The notes beneath the pieces are model-generated. The model was given only the letters and a program-made list of their open reading frames with translations, ran no database searches and was not told the origin of the DNA. 64,000 nt of DNA from Nicotiana tabacum. Taxonomy: Eukaryota > Streptophyta > Magnoliopsida > Solanales > Solanaceae. The stretch is taken from contig NC_134087.1 of NCBI RefSeq assembly GCF_000715075.1, positions 157,839,436-157,903,435 of the forward strand. The letters are read 5' to 3'. A program made the translations under genes and the position numbers. Below are positions 1 to 9,279 of this stretch, one piece after another; within the stretch, counting starts at the first letter, position 1, and every line of letters starts with the position of its first letter.

Positions 1-796
1 GGGTTTTAAACCCTAAACTGAACTTTTTCCATTCAGTCAGTATTAGGGTTTTAAACCCTAAACTAAACTTTTTCCTTTAGTCAGCATTAGGGTTTTAAAC
101 CCTAAACTGAACTCTTTCCTTTAGTCATCATTAGGGTTTTAAACCCTAAACTGAACTTTTTCCTTCAGTCAGCATTAGGGTATTAAACCGTAAATTGAAC
201 TTTTTCCATTCAGCCAGCATTAGGGTTTTAAACCCTAAACTGAACTTTTTCCATTTAGTCAGCATTAGGGTTTTAAACCCTAAACTGAACTCTTTCCTTC
301 AGTCAGCATTAGGGTTTTAAACCCTAAACTGAACTTTTTCCATTTAGTGAGCCTTAGGGTTTTAAACCCTAAACTGAACTCTTTCCTTCAGTCAGCATTA
401 GGGTTTTAAACCTTAAACTAAACTTTTTCCATTAAGTCATTATTAGGGTTTTACACCCTAAACTGAACTTTTTCCATTTAGTCAGCATTAGGGTTTTAAA
501 CCCTAAACTGAACTCTTTCCTTCAGTCAGCATTAGGGTTTTAAACCCTAAACTAAACTTTTTCCATTCAGTCAGCATTAGGGTTTTAAACCCTAAACTGA
601 ACTTTTTCCTTTAGTCGGCATTAGGGTTTTAAACCCTAAACTGAACTTTTTCCTTCAGTCAGCATTAGGGTTTTAAACCATAGATTGAACTTTTCCATTT
701 AGTCAGCATTTGGGTTTTAAACCCTAAACTGAACTCTTTCCTTTAGTCAGCATTAGGGTTTTAAACCCTAAACTGAACTCTTTCCTTTAGACAGTA

Positions 797-840
797 TTAG
801 GGTTTTAAACCCTAAACTGAACTCTTTCCTTCAGTCAGCA
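797..840 (+). repeat. Reference 44-bp monomer (type B)
   Basis: This copy represents the second main subtype. It shares positions 1-26 with the 45-bp form, then has TCTTTCC in place of TTTTTCC, and lacks the A at position 34, so CCTTCAG replaces CCATTCAG. A TTTAG version is equally common. A and B forms often follow one another but do not alternate strictly, so the array is not a simple 89-bp dimer. The irregular order of A, B and rarer forms is what makes the longer duplications visible. Confidence 0.92.
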
Positions 841-1228
841 TTAGGGTTTTAAACCCTAAACTGAACTTTTTCCATTCAGTTAGCATCAGGGTTTTAAACC
901 CTAAACTGAACTTTTTCCATTTAGTCAGTATTAGGGTTTTAACCCCTAAACTGAACTCTTTCCTTCAGTCAGCATTAGGGTTTTAAACCATAAACTGAAC
1001 TCTTTTCTTCAATCAGCATTAGGGTTTTAAACCCTAAACTGAACTTTTTCTATTCAGTCAGCATTAGGGTTTTAAACCCTAAACTAAACTTTTTCCATTT
1101 ACTCAGCATTAGGGTTTTAAACCCTATACTGAACTTTTTCCATTCAGTCAGCATTAGGGTTTTAAACCCTAATCTGAACTTTTCCTTTAGTCAGCATTAG
1201 GGTTTTAAACCCTAAACTGAACTCTTTC

Positions 1229-1262
1229 TTTTAGTCACTAAACTGAACTCTTTCCATCAGTC
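1229..1262 (+). repeat. Truncated monomer lacking the palindrome (first of about 23)
   Basis: Here AGTCA runs directly into CTAAACTG, so 18 bases (GCATTAGGGTTTTAAACC) are missing relative to two normal neighbours. The following half-unit carries CATCAG in the pyrimidine tract. The identical junction recurs with AGTCACTAAAC starting at 1233, 1437, 6385, 7831, 10479, 11746, 12971, 19974, 24799, 26066, 27912, 29179, 31204, 35273, 37962, 39187, 41700, 45190, 46414, 50217, 51042, 51867 and 53891. A single deletion copied by later amplification explains this. It is absent from about 13.0-19.9 kb and after 53.9 kb. Confidence 0.9.
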
Positions 1263-1335
1263 AGCATTAGGGTTTTAAACCCTAAACTAAACTTTTTCCA
1301 TTCAGTCAGCATTAGGGTTTTAAACCCTAAACTGA

Positions 1336-2455
1336 ACTCTTTCATTTAGTCAGCATTAGGGTTTTAAAACTTTAAACTGAACTTTTCCATTTAGTCAGCA
1401 TTAGGGTTTTAAACCCTAAACTGAACTCTTTCTTTTAGTCACTAAACTGAACTCTTTCCATCAGTCAGCATTAGGGTTTTAAACCCTAAACTAAACTTTT
1501 TCATTCAGTCAGCATTAGGGTTTTAAACCCTAAACTGAACTCTTTCCTTTAGTCAGCATTAGGGTTTTAAACCCTAAACTGAACTCTTTCCTTTAGTCAG
1601 CATTAGGGTTTTAAACCTTAAACTGAACTTTTTTCTTTAGTCAGCATTAGGGTTTTAAACCATAAAGTGAACTTTTTCCTTCAGTCGGCATTAGGGTTTT
1701 AAACCCTAAACTGAACTCTTTCCTTCAGTCAGCATTAGGGTTTTAAAACCCTAAATTGAACTTTTTCCATTCAGTCAGTATTAGGGTTTTAAACCCTAAA
1801 CTGAACTCTTTCCTTCAGTCAGCATTAGGGTTTTAAACCCTAAACTAAACTCTTTTCTTTAGTCAGTATTAGGGTTTTAAACCCTAAACTAAACTTTTTC
1901 CATTTAGTCAGCATTAGGGTTTTAAACCCAAAACTGAACTTTTTCCATTCAGTCAGCATTAGGGTTTTAAACCCTAAACTGAACTTTTCCTTTAGTCAGC
2001 ATTAGGGTTTTAAAACCTTAAACTGAACTTTTCCATTTAGTCAGCATTAGGGTTTTAAACATTAAACTGAACTCTTTCCTTCAGTCAGCATTAGGGTTTT
2101 AAACCCTAAACTGAACTTTTTCCATTCAGCCAGCATTAGGGTTTTAAACCCTAAACTGAACTTTTTCCATTTAGTCAGCATTAGGGTTTTAAACCCTAAA
2201 CTGAACTCTTTCCTTCAGTCAGCATTAGGGTTTTAAACCCTAAACTGAACTTTTTCCATATAGTCAGCATTAGGGTTTTAAACCCTAAACTGAACTCTTT
2301 CCTTCAGTCAGCATTAGGGTTTTAAACCTTAAACTGAACTTTTTCCATTCAGTCAGCTTTAGTGTTTTAAACCCTAAACTGAACTTTTTCCTTTAGTCAG
2401 CATTAGGGTTTTAAACCCTAAACTGAACTCTTTCCTTCAGTCAGCATTAGGGTTT
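1336..2455 (+). repeat. Higher-order block, 6,395-bp offset, copy 1
   Basis: Starting at the TTTCATTTAG unit, the variant order matches 7,731-8,850 at a fixed offset of 6,395. Markers are the truncated monomer (1437 and 7831, offset 6,394), CATATAGTC near 2258 and 8653, and AGTGTTTT (2361 and 8756). The match ends near 2,455, where the partner has an AAAACCC unit instead. A local repeat of about 204 bp brings the truncated monomer at 1233 back at 1437. Confidence 0.83.
1735..1780 (+). repeat. Reference 46-bp monomer (AAAA/ATTGAAC variant)
   Basis: This form has an extra A in the palindrome centre (TTTTAAAACCC), ATTGAAC instead of ACTGAAC, and usually ends CAGTA instead of CAGCA. With four T and four A the telomere-like palindrome becomes perfectly even-centred. 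The three changes travel together at many sites, for example near 3780, 4714, 13279, 18530, 29973 and 63330. The form is therefore an old sub-lineage copied as a block, not a recurrent mutation. Confidence 0.88.
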
Positions 2456-5400
2456 TAAACCCTAAACTGAACGTTTTCATTTAGTCATCATTAGGGTTTT
2501 AAACCCTAAACAGAACTTTTTCCTTCAGTCAGCATTAGGGTTTTAAACCCTAGATTGAACTTTTCCATTTAGTCAGCATTTGGGTTTTAAACCCTAAATT
2601 GAACTCTTTCCTTTAGTCAGCATTAGGGTTTTAAACCCTAAACTAAACTCTTTCCTTTAGACAGTATTAGGGTTTTAAACCCTAAACTGAACTCTTTCCT
2701 TCAGTCAGCATTAGGGTTTTAAACCCTAAACTGAACTTTTTCCATTCAGTCAGCATCAGGGTTTTAAACCCTAAACTGAACTTTTTCCATTTAGTCAGTA
2801 TTAGTGTTTTAAACCCTAAACTGTACTCTTTCCTTTAGTCAACATTAGGATTTTAAACCCTAAACTGAACTCTTTCCTTTAGTCAGCTTAGGGTTTTATA
2901 CCCTAGACTGAACTTTTTCATTTAGTCAGCATTAGGGTTTTAAACCCTAAACTGAACTCTTTTCTTTAGTCAGCATTAGGGTTTTAAACCCTAAACTGAA
3001 CTCTTTCCTTTAGTCGGCATTAGGGTTTTAAACCCTAAACTGAACTCTTTCCTTTAGTCAGCATTAGGGTTTTAAACCCTATACTGAACTTTTTCCATTC
3101 AGTCAGCATTAGGGTTTTAAACCCTAAACTGAACTTTTTCCATTTAGTCAGCATTAGGGTTTTAAACCCTAAACTGTACTCTTTCCTTTAGTCAGCATTA
3201 CGGTTTTAAATCCTAAACTGAACTCTTTCCTTTAGTCAGCATTAGGATTTTATACCCTAAACTGAACTCTTTCCTTTAGTCAGCATTAGGGTTTTAAACC
3301 CTAAACTGAACTTTTTCCTTCAGTCAGCATTAGGGTTTTAAACCCTAGACTGAACTTTTTCCTCTAGTCAGCATTAGGGTTTTAAACCCTAAACTGAACT
3401 TTTTCCTTTAGTCAGCATTAGGGTTTTAAACCCTAAACTGAACTCTTTCCTTTAGTCAGCATTAGGGTTTTAAACCCTAGACTGAACTTTTTCCATTTAG
3501 TCAGCATTAGGGTTTTAAACCCTAAACTGAACTCTTTCCTTCAGTCAGCATTAGGGTTTTAAACCCTAAACTGAACTCTTTCCTTTAGTCAGCATTAGGG
3601 TTTTAAACCCTAAACTGAACTCTTTCCTTTAGTCAACATTAGGGTTTTAAACCCTAAACTGAACTTTTTCCTTTAGTCAGCATTAGGGTTTTAAACCATA
3701 AAGTGAACTTTTTCCTTCTGTCGGCATTAGGGTTTTAAACCCTAAACTGAACTCTTTCCTTCAGTCAGCATTAGGGTTTTAAAACCCTAAATTGAACTTT
3801 TTCCATTCAGTCAGTATTAGGGTTTTAAACCCTAAACTAAACTCTTTCCTTCAGTCAGCATTAGGGTTTTAGACCCTAAACTGAACTTTTTCCATTCAGT
3901 CAGCATTAGGGTTTTAAACCCTAAACTAAACTTTTTCTATTTAGTCAGCATTAGGGTTTTAAACCCAAAACTGAACTTTTTCCATTCAGTCAGCATTAGG
4001 GTTTTAAACCCTAAACTGAACTTTTCCTTTAGTCAGCATTAGGGTTTTAAAACCTTAAACTGAACTTTTCCATTTAGTCAGCATTAGGGTTTTAAACCCT
4101 AAACTGAACTGTTTCTTTTAGTCAGCATTAGGGGTTTAAACCTTAAACTGAACTCTTTCCTTCAGTCAGCATTAGGGTTTTAAACCCTAAACTGAACTTT
4201 TTCCATTCAGTCAGCATTAGGGTTTTAAACCCTAAACTGAACTTTTTCCTTGAGTCAGCATTAGGGTTTTAAACCCTAAACTGAACTCTTTCCTTTAGTC
4301 AGCATTAGGGTTTTAAACCCTAAACTGAACTTTTTCCTTCAGTCAGCATTAGGGTTTTAAACTCTAAACTGAACTTTTTCCATTCAGCCAGCATTAGGGT
4401 TTTAAACCCTAAACTGAACTTTTTCCATTTAGTCAGCATTAGGGTTTTAAACCCTAAACTGAACTATTTCCTTCAGTCAGCATTAGGGTTTTAAACCCTA
4501 AACTGAACTTTTTCCATTTAGTCAGCATTAGGGTTTTAAACCCTAAGCTGAACTCTTTCCTTCAGTCAGCATTAGGGTTTTAAACCTTAAACTGAACTTT
4601 TTCCATTCAGTCAGCATTAGGGTTTTAAACCCTAAACTGAACTTTTTCCTTTAGTCAGCATTAGGGTTTTAAACCCTAAACTGAACTCTTTCCTTCAGTC
4701 AGCATTAGGGTTTTAAAACCCTAAATTGAACTTTTTCCATTCAGTTAGTATTAGGGTTTTAAACCCTAAACTGAACTCTTTCCTTTAGTCAGCATTAGGG
4801 TTTTAAACCCTAAACTGAATTCTTTCCTTCAGTCAGCATTAGGGTTTTAGACCCTAAACTGAACTTTTTCTATTCAGTCAGCATTAGGGTTTTAAACCCT
4901 AAACTGAACTTTTTCCATTTAGTCAGCATTAGGGTTTTAAACCCAAAACTGAACTTTTTCCATTTAGTCAGCATGAGGGTTTTAAACCCTAAACTGAACT
5001 TTTCCTTTAGTTAGCATTAGGGTTTTAAAACCTTAAACTGAACTTTTCCATTTAGTCAGCATTAGGGTTTTAAACCCTAAACTGAACTGTTTCCTTTAGT
5101 CAGCATTAAGGTTTTAAACCTTAAACTGAACTCTTTCCTTCAGTCAGCATTAGGGTTTTAAACCCTAAACTGAACTTTTTCCATTCAGTCAGTATTAGGG
5201 TTTTAAACCCTAAACTAAACTTTTTCCTTTAGTCAGCATTAGGGTTTTAAACCCTAAACTGAACTCTTTCCTTTAGTCATCATTAGGGTTTTAAACCCTA
5301 AACTGAACTTTTTCCTTCAGTCAGCATTAGGGTATTAAACCGTAAATTGAACTTTTTCCATTCAGCCAGCATTAGGGTTTTAAACCCTAAACTGAACTTT

Positions 5401-5630
5401 TTCCATTTAGTCAGCATTAGGGTTTTAAACCCTAAACTGAACTCTTTCCTTCAGTCAGCATTAGGGTTTTAAACCCTAAACTGAACTTTTTCCATTTAGT
5501 GAGCCTTAGGGTTTTAAACCCTAAACTGAACTCTTTCCTTCAGTCAGCATTAGGGTTTTAAACCTTAAACTAAACTTTTTCCATTAAGTCATTATTAGGG
5601 TTTTACACCCTAAACTGAACTTTTTCCATT
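2380..5630 (+). repeat. Long-range block, 54,720-bp offset, left copy
   Basis: About 3.2 kb here aligns to 57,100-60,350 with no net length change. Markers at the same offset are ACGTTTTC (2471 and 57191), GGGGTTTAAA (4131 and 58851), AATCCTAAAC with TTACGG near 3,200 and 57,920, CCTAAGCTG near 4,544 and 59,264, and CATGAGGG near 4,972 and 59,692. It includes the most divergent stretch of monomers in the window (2,780-3,480). Confidence 0.88.
2780..3480 (+). repeat. Divergent monomer cluster, copy 1
   Basis: Monomers here carry several substitutions each: CTGTACTC instead of CTGAACTC, GGATTTTA and TTATACCC in the palindrome, TTACGGTTTTAAATCC, CCTAGACTG, CCTCTAG, and a unit with CAGCTTAGGG missing two bases. 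Neighbouring regions are far more uniform. The same set in the same order recurs at about 57,500-58,200 and 61,400-62,100. The divergence therefore predates the copying. Confidence 0.82.
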
Positions 5631-6487
5631 TAGTCAGCATTAGGGTTTTAAACCCTAAACTGAACTCTTTCCTTCAGTCAGCATTAGGGTTTTAAACCCT
5701 AAACTAAACTTTTTCCATTCAGTCAGCATTAGGGTTTTAAACCCTAAACTGAACTTTTTCCTTTAGTCGGCATTAGGGTTTTAAACCCTAAACTGAACTT
5801 TTTCCTTCAGTCAGCATTAGGGTTTTAAACCATAGATTGAACTTTTCCATTTAGTCAGCATTTGGGTTTTAAACCCTAAACTGAACTCTTTCCTTTAGTC
5901 AGCATTAGGGTTTTAAACCCTAAACTGAACTCTTTCCTTTAGACAGTATTAGGGTTTTAAACCCTAAACTGAACTCTTTCCTTCAGTCAGCATTAGGGTT
6001 TTAAACCCTAAACTGAACTTTTTCCATTCAGTTAGCATCAGGGTTTTAAACCCTAAACTGAACTTTTTCCATTTAGTCAGTATTAGGGTTTTAACCCCTA
6101 AACTGAACTCTTTCCTTCAGTCAGCATTAGGGTTTTAAACCATAAACTGAACTCTTTTCTTCAATCAGCATTAGGGTTTTAAACCCTAAACTGAACTTTT
6201 TCTATTCAGTCAGCATTAGGGTTTTAAACCCTAAACTAAACTTTTTCCATTTACTCAGCATTAGGGTTTTAAACCCTATACTGAACTTTTTCCATTCAGT
6301 CAGCATTAGGGTTTTAAACCCTAATCTGAACTTTTCCTTTAGTCAGCATTAGGGTTTTAAACCCTAAACTGAACTCTTTCTTTTAGTCACTAAACTGAAC
6401 TCTTTCCATCAGTCAGCATTAGGGTTTTAAACCCTAAACTAAACTTTTTCCATTCAGTCAGCATTAGGGTTTTAAACCCTAAACTAA
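5153..6487 (+). repeat. Higher-order block, 5,152-bp offset, copy 2
   Basis: This is the second copy of the leftmost block, in the same orientation, with few substitutions and no net length change over about 1.3 kb. Both copies carry the linked rare words TATTAAACCG, GAGCCTTAGG and TTACACCC. After about 6,487 it continues with ACTAAACTCTTTCC units, whereas copy 1 does not, which marks a duplication edge or a later exchange point. Confidence 0.85.
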
Positions 6488-7661
6488 ACTCTTTCCTTTA
6501 GTCAGCATTAGGGTTTTAAACCCTAAACTGAACTCTTTCCTTTATTCAGCATTAGGGTTTTAAACCTTAAAATGAACTTTTTCCTTTAGTCAGCATTAGG
6601 GTTTTAAACCATAAAGTGAACTTTTTCCTTCAGTCGGCATTAGGGTTTTAAACCCTAAACTGAACTCTTTCCTTCAGTCAGCATTAGGGTTTTAAAACCC
6701 TAAATTGAACTTTTTCCATTCAGTCAGTATTAGGGTTTTAAACCCTACACTGAACTCTTTCCTTTAGTCAGCATTAGGGTTTTAAACCCTAAACCAAACT
6801 CTTTTCTTTAGTCAGCATTAGGGTTTTAAACCCTAAACTAAACTTTTTCCATTTAGTCAGCATTAGGGTTTTAACCCAAAACTGAACTTTTTCCATTCAG
6901 TCAGCATTAGGGTTTTAAACCCTAAACTAAACTTTTCCTTTAGTCAGCATTAGGGTTTTAAAACCTTAAACTGAACTTTTCCATTTAGTCAGCATTAGGG
7001 TTTTAAACCCTAAACTAAACTCTTTTCTTTATTCAGCATTAGGGTTTTAAACCATAAACTAAACTTTTTCCATTTAGTCAGCATTAGGGTTTTAAACCCA
7101 AAACTGAACTTTTTCCATTCAGTCAGCATTAGGGTTTTAAACCCTAAACTAAACTTTTCCTTTAGTCAGCATTAGGGTTTTAAAACCTTAAACTGAACTT
7201 TTCCATTTAGTCAGCATTAGGGTTTTAAACCCTAAACTGAACTCTTTCCTTTAGTCAGCATTAGGGTTTTAAACATTAAACTGAACTCTTTCCTTCAGTC
7301 AGCATTAGGGTTTTAAACCCTAAACTGAACTTTTTCCATTCAGCCAGCATTAGGGTTTTAAACCCTAAACTGAACTTTTTCCATTTAGTCAGCATTAGGG
7401 TTTTAAACCCTAAACTGAACTCTTTCCTTCAGTCAGCATTAGGGTTTTAAACCCTAAACTGAACTTTTTCCATATAGTCAGCATTAGGGTTTTAAACCCT
7501 AAACTGAACTCTTTCCTTCAGTCAGCATTAGGGTTTTAAACCATAAACTGAACTCTTTCCTTCAATCAGCATTAGGGTTTTAAACCCTAAACTGAACTTT
7601 TTCTATTCAGTCAGCATTAGGGTTTTAAACCCTAAACTAAACTTTTTCCATTTACTCAGCA

Positions 7662-7680
7662 TTAGGGTTTTAAACCCTAA
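7662..7680. repeat. Telomere-like palindrome (example of about 1,400)
   Basis: TTAGGGTTTTAAACCCTAA pairs arm to arm over nine bases around a single central T. The top strand carries AAACCCTAA and the bottom strand carries the same word from the left arm, giving two convergent teloboxes per monomer. Read on the bottom strand, the right arm and its flank give TTTAGGGTTTA, about one and a half units of plant-type telomere repeat. The left arm on the top strand reads ATTAGGGTTTTA, which resembles a TTTTAGGG permutation. Teloboxes are known in plants as sites for TRB/Myb-type telobox-binding proteins; binding here is inference. Confidence 0.9.
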
Positions 7681-7701
7681 ACTGAACTTTTTCCATTCAG
7701 T
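7681..7701. repeat. Second dyad: ACTGAA / TTCAGT stem with 9-nt loop
   Basis: Positions 20-25 (ACTGAA) are the exact inverted complement of positions 35-40 (TTCAGT), separated by CTTTTTCCA. In the 44-bp form the loop is eight bases and the stem is unchanged. The variant word TTCAGTTAG extends the stem by one pair with the preceding A. Copies with TTTAGT still pair in RNA through one G-U, and ACTAAA with TTTAGT pairs fully, but ACTAAA with TTCAGT (one A-C mismatch) is also common. The dyad is clear in the sequence; any role is unproven. Confidence 0.8.
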
Positions 7702-7730
7702 CAGCATTAGGGTTTTAAACCCTAAACTGA

Positions 7731-8850
7731 ACTTTTCATTTAGTCAGCATTAGGGTTTTAAAACTTTAAACTGAACTTTTCCATTTAGTCAGCATTAGGG
7801 TTTTAAACCCTAAACTGAACTCTTTCTTTTAGTCACTAAACTGAACTCTTTCCATCAGTCAGCATTAGGGTTTTAAACCCTAAACTAAACTTTTTTCATT
7901 CAGTCAGCATTAGGGTTTTAAACCCTAAACTGAACTCTTTCCTTTAGTCAGCATTAGGGTTTTAAACCCTAAACTGAACTCTTTCCTTTAGTCAGCATTA
8001 GGGTTTTAAACCTTAAACTGAACTTTTTTCTTTAGTCAGCATTAGGGTTTTAAACCATAAAGTGAACTTTTTCCTTCAGTCGGCATTAGGGTTTTAAACC
8101 CTAAACTGAACTCTTTCCTTCAGTCAGCATTAGGGTTTTAAAACCCTAAATTGAACTTTTTCCATTCAGTCAGTATTAGGGTTTTAAACCCTAAACTGAA
8201 CTCTTTCCTTTAGTCAGCATTAGGGTTTTAAACCCTAAACTAAACTCTTTTCTTTAGTCAGTATTAGGGTTTTAAACCCTAAACTAAACTTTTTCCATTT
8301 AGTCAGCATTAGGGTTTTAAACCCAAAACTGAACTTTTTCCATTCAGTCAGCATTAGGGTTTTAAACCCTAAACTGAACTTTTCCTTTAGTCAGCATTAG
8401 GGTTTTAAAACCTTAAACTGAACTTTTCCATTTAGTCAGCATTAGGGTTTTAAACATTAAACTGAACTCTTTCCTTCAGTCAGCATTAGGGTTTTAAACC
8501 CTAAACTGAACTTTTTCCATTCAGCCAGCATTAGGGTTTTAAACCCTAAACTGAACTTTTTCCATTTAGTCAGCATTAGGGTTTTAAACCCTAAACTGAA
8601 CTCTTTCCTTCAGTCAGCATTAGGGTTTTAAACCCTAAACTGAACTTTTTCCATATAGTCAGCATTAGGGTTTTAAACCCTAAACTGAACTCTTTCCTTC
8701 AGTCAGCATTAGGGTTTTAAACCTTAAACTGAACTTTTTCCATTCAGTCAGCTTTAGTGTTTTAAACCCTAAACTGAACTTTTTCCTTTAGTCAGCATTA
8801 GGGTTTTAAACCCTAAACTGAACTCTTTCCTTCAGTCAGCATTAGGGTTT
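7731..8850 (+). repeat. Higher-order block, 6,395-bp offset, copy 2
   Basis: This copy matches 1,336-2,455 in the order of variants and in the rare markers CATATAGTC and CTTTAGTGTTTT. Because the left neighbours use a 5,152-bp offset and this block uses 6,395, the two duplications are separate events, or one event followed by insertion of about 1.24 kb between 6.5 and 7.7 kb. Confidence 0.83.
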
Positions 8851-9279
8851 TAAAACCCTAAATTGAACTTTTTCCATTCAGTCAGTATTAGGGTTTTAAA
8901 CCCTAAACTGAACTCTTTCCTTTAGTCAGCATTAAGGTTTTAAACCCTAAACTGAACTCTTTCCTTCAGTCAGCATTAGGGTTTTAGACCCTAATCTGAA
9001 CTTTTTCCATTCAGTCAGCATTAGGGTTTTAAACCCTAAACTGAACTTTTTCCATTTAGTCAGCATTAGGGTTTTAAACCCAAAACTGAACTTTTTCCAT
9101 TCAGTCAGCATTAGGGTTTTAAACCCTAAACTAAACTTTTCCTTTAGTCAGCATTAGGGTTTTAAAACCTTAAACTGAACTTTTCCATTTAGTCAGCATT
9201 AGGGTTTTAAACCCTAAACTGAACTGTTTCCTTTAGTCAGCATTAGGGTTTTAAACATTAAACTGAACTCTTTCCTTCA

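Larger units (their letters stand above)
1..1335 (+). repeat. Higher-order block, 5,152-bp offset, copy 1
   Basis: The order of variant monomers here is repeated 5,152 bases to the right. Shared rare markers are TATTAAACCG (181 and 5333), GAGCCTTAGG (about 350 and 5502), TTACACCC, AGACAGTATT and the truncated monomer (1233 and 6385). Registration is lost after about 1,335, where this copy runs into a TTTCATTTAG unit. The block begins before the window. Parts of the same order recur at about 43.4-45.2 kb. Confidence 0.85.
7662..7706 (+). repeat. Reference 45-bp monomer (type A)
   Basis: This copy matches my reading of the 45-bp consensus at every position and serves as the coordinate reference. 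Positions 1-19 are the palindrome with central T at 10. Positions 20-26 are ACTGAAC, 27-31 five T, 32-33 CC, 34-36 ATT, 37-39 CAG and 40-45 TCAGCA. It has 16 G or C bases of 45 and no CpG. It contains one TTTAAA (DraI) site at 8-13. The common sister form has TTTAG in place of TTCAG at positions 35-39. Another frequent form has A instead of G at position 23 (ACTAAAC). Confidence 0.93.

Noticed and set aside
7662..7692. Palindrome followed by a T run, resembling a bacterial intrinsic terminator
   Set aside because: The stem is AT-rich and the T run lies eight bases past the stem. The motif recurs about 1,400 times with no gene nearby; it is part of the satellite unit.
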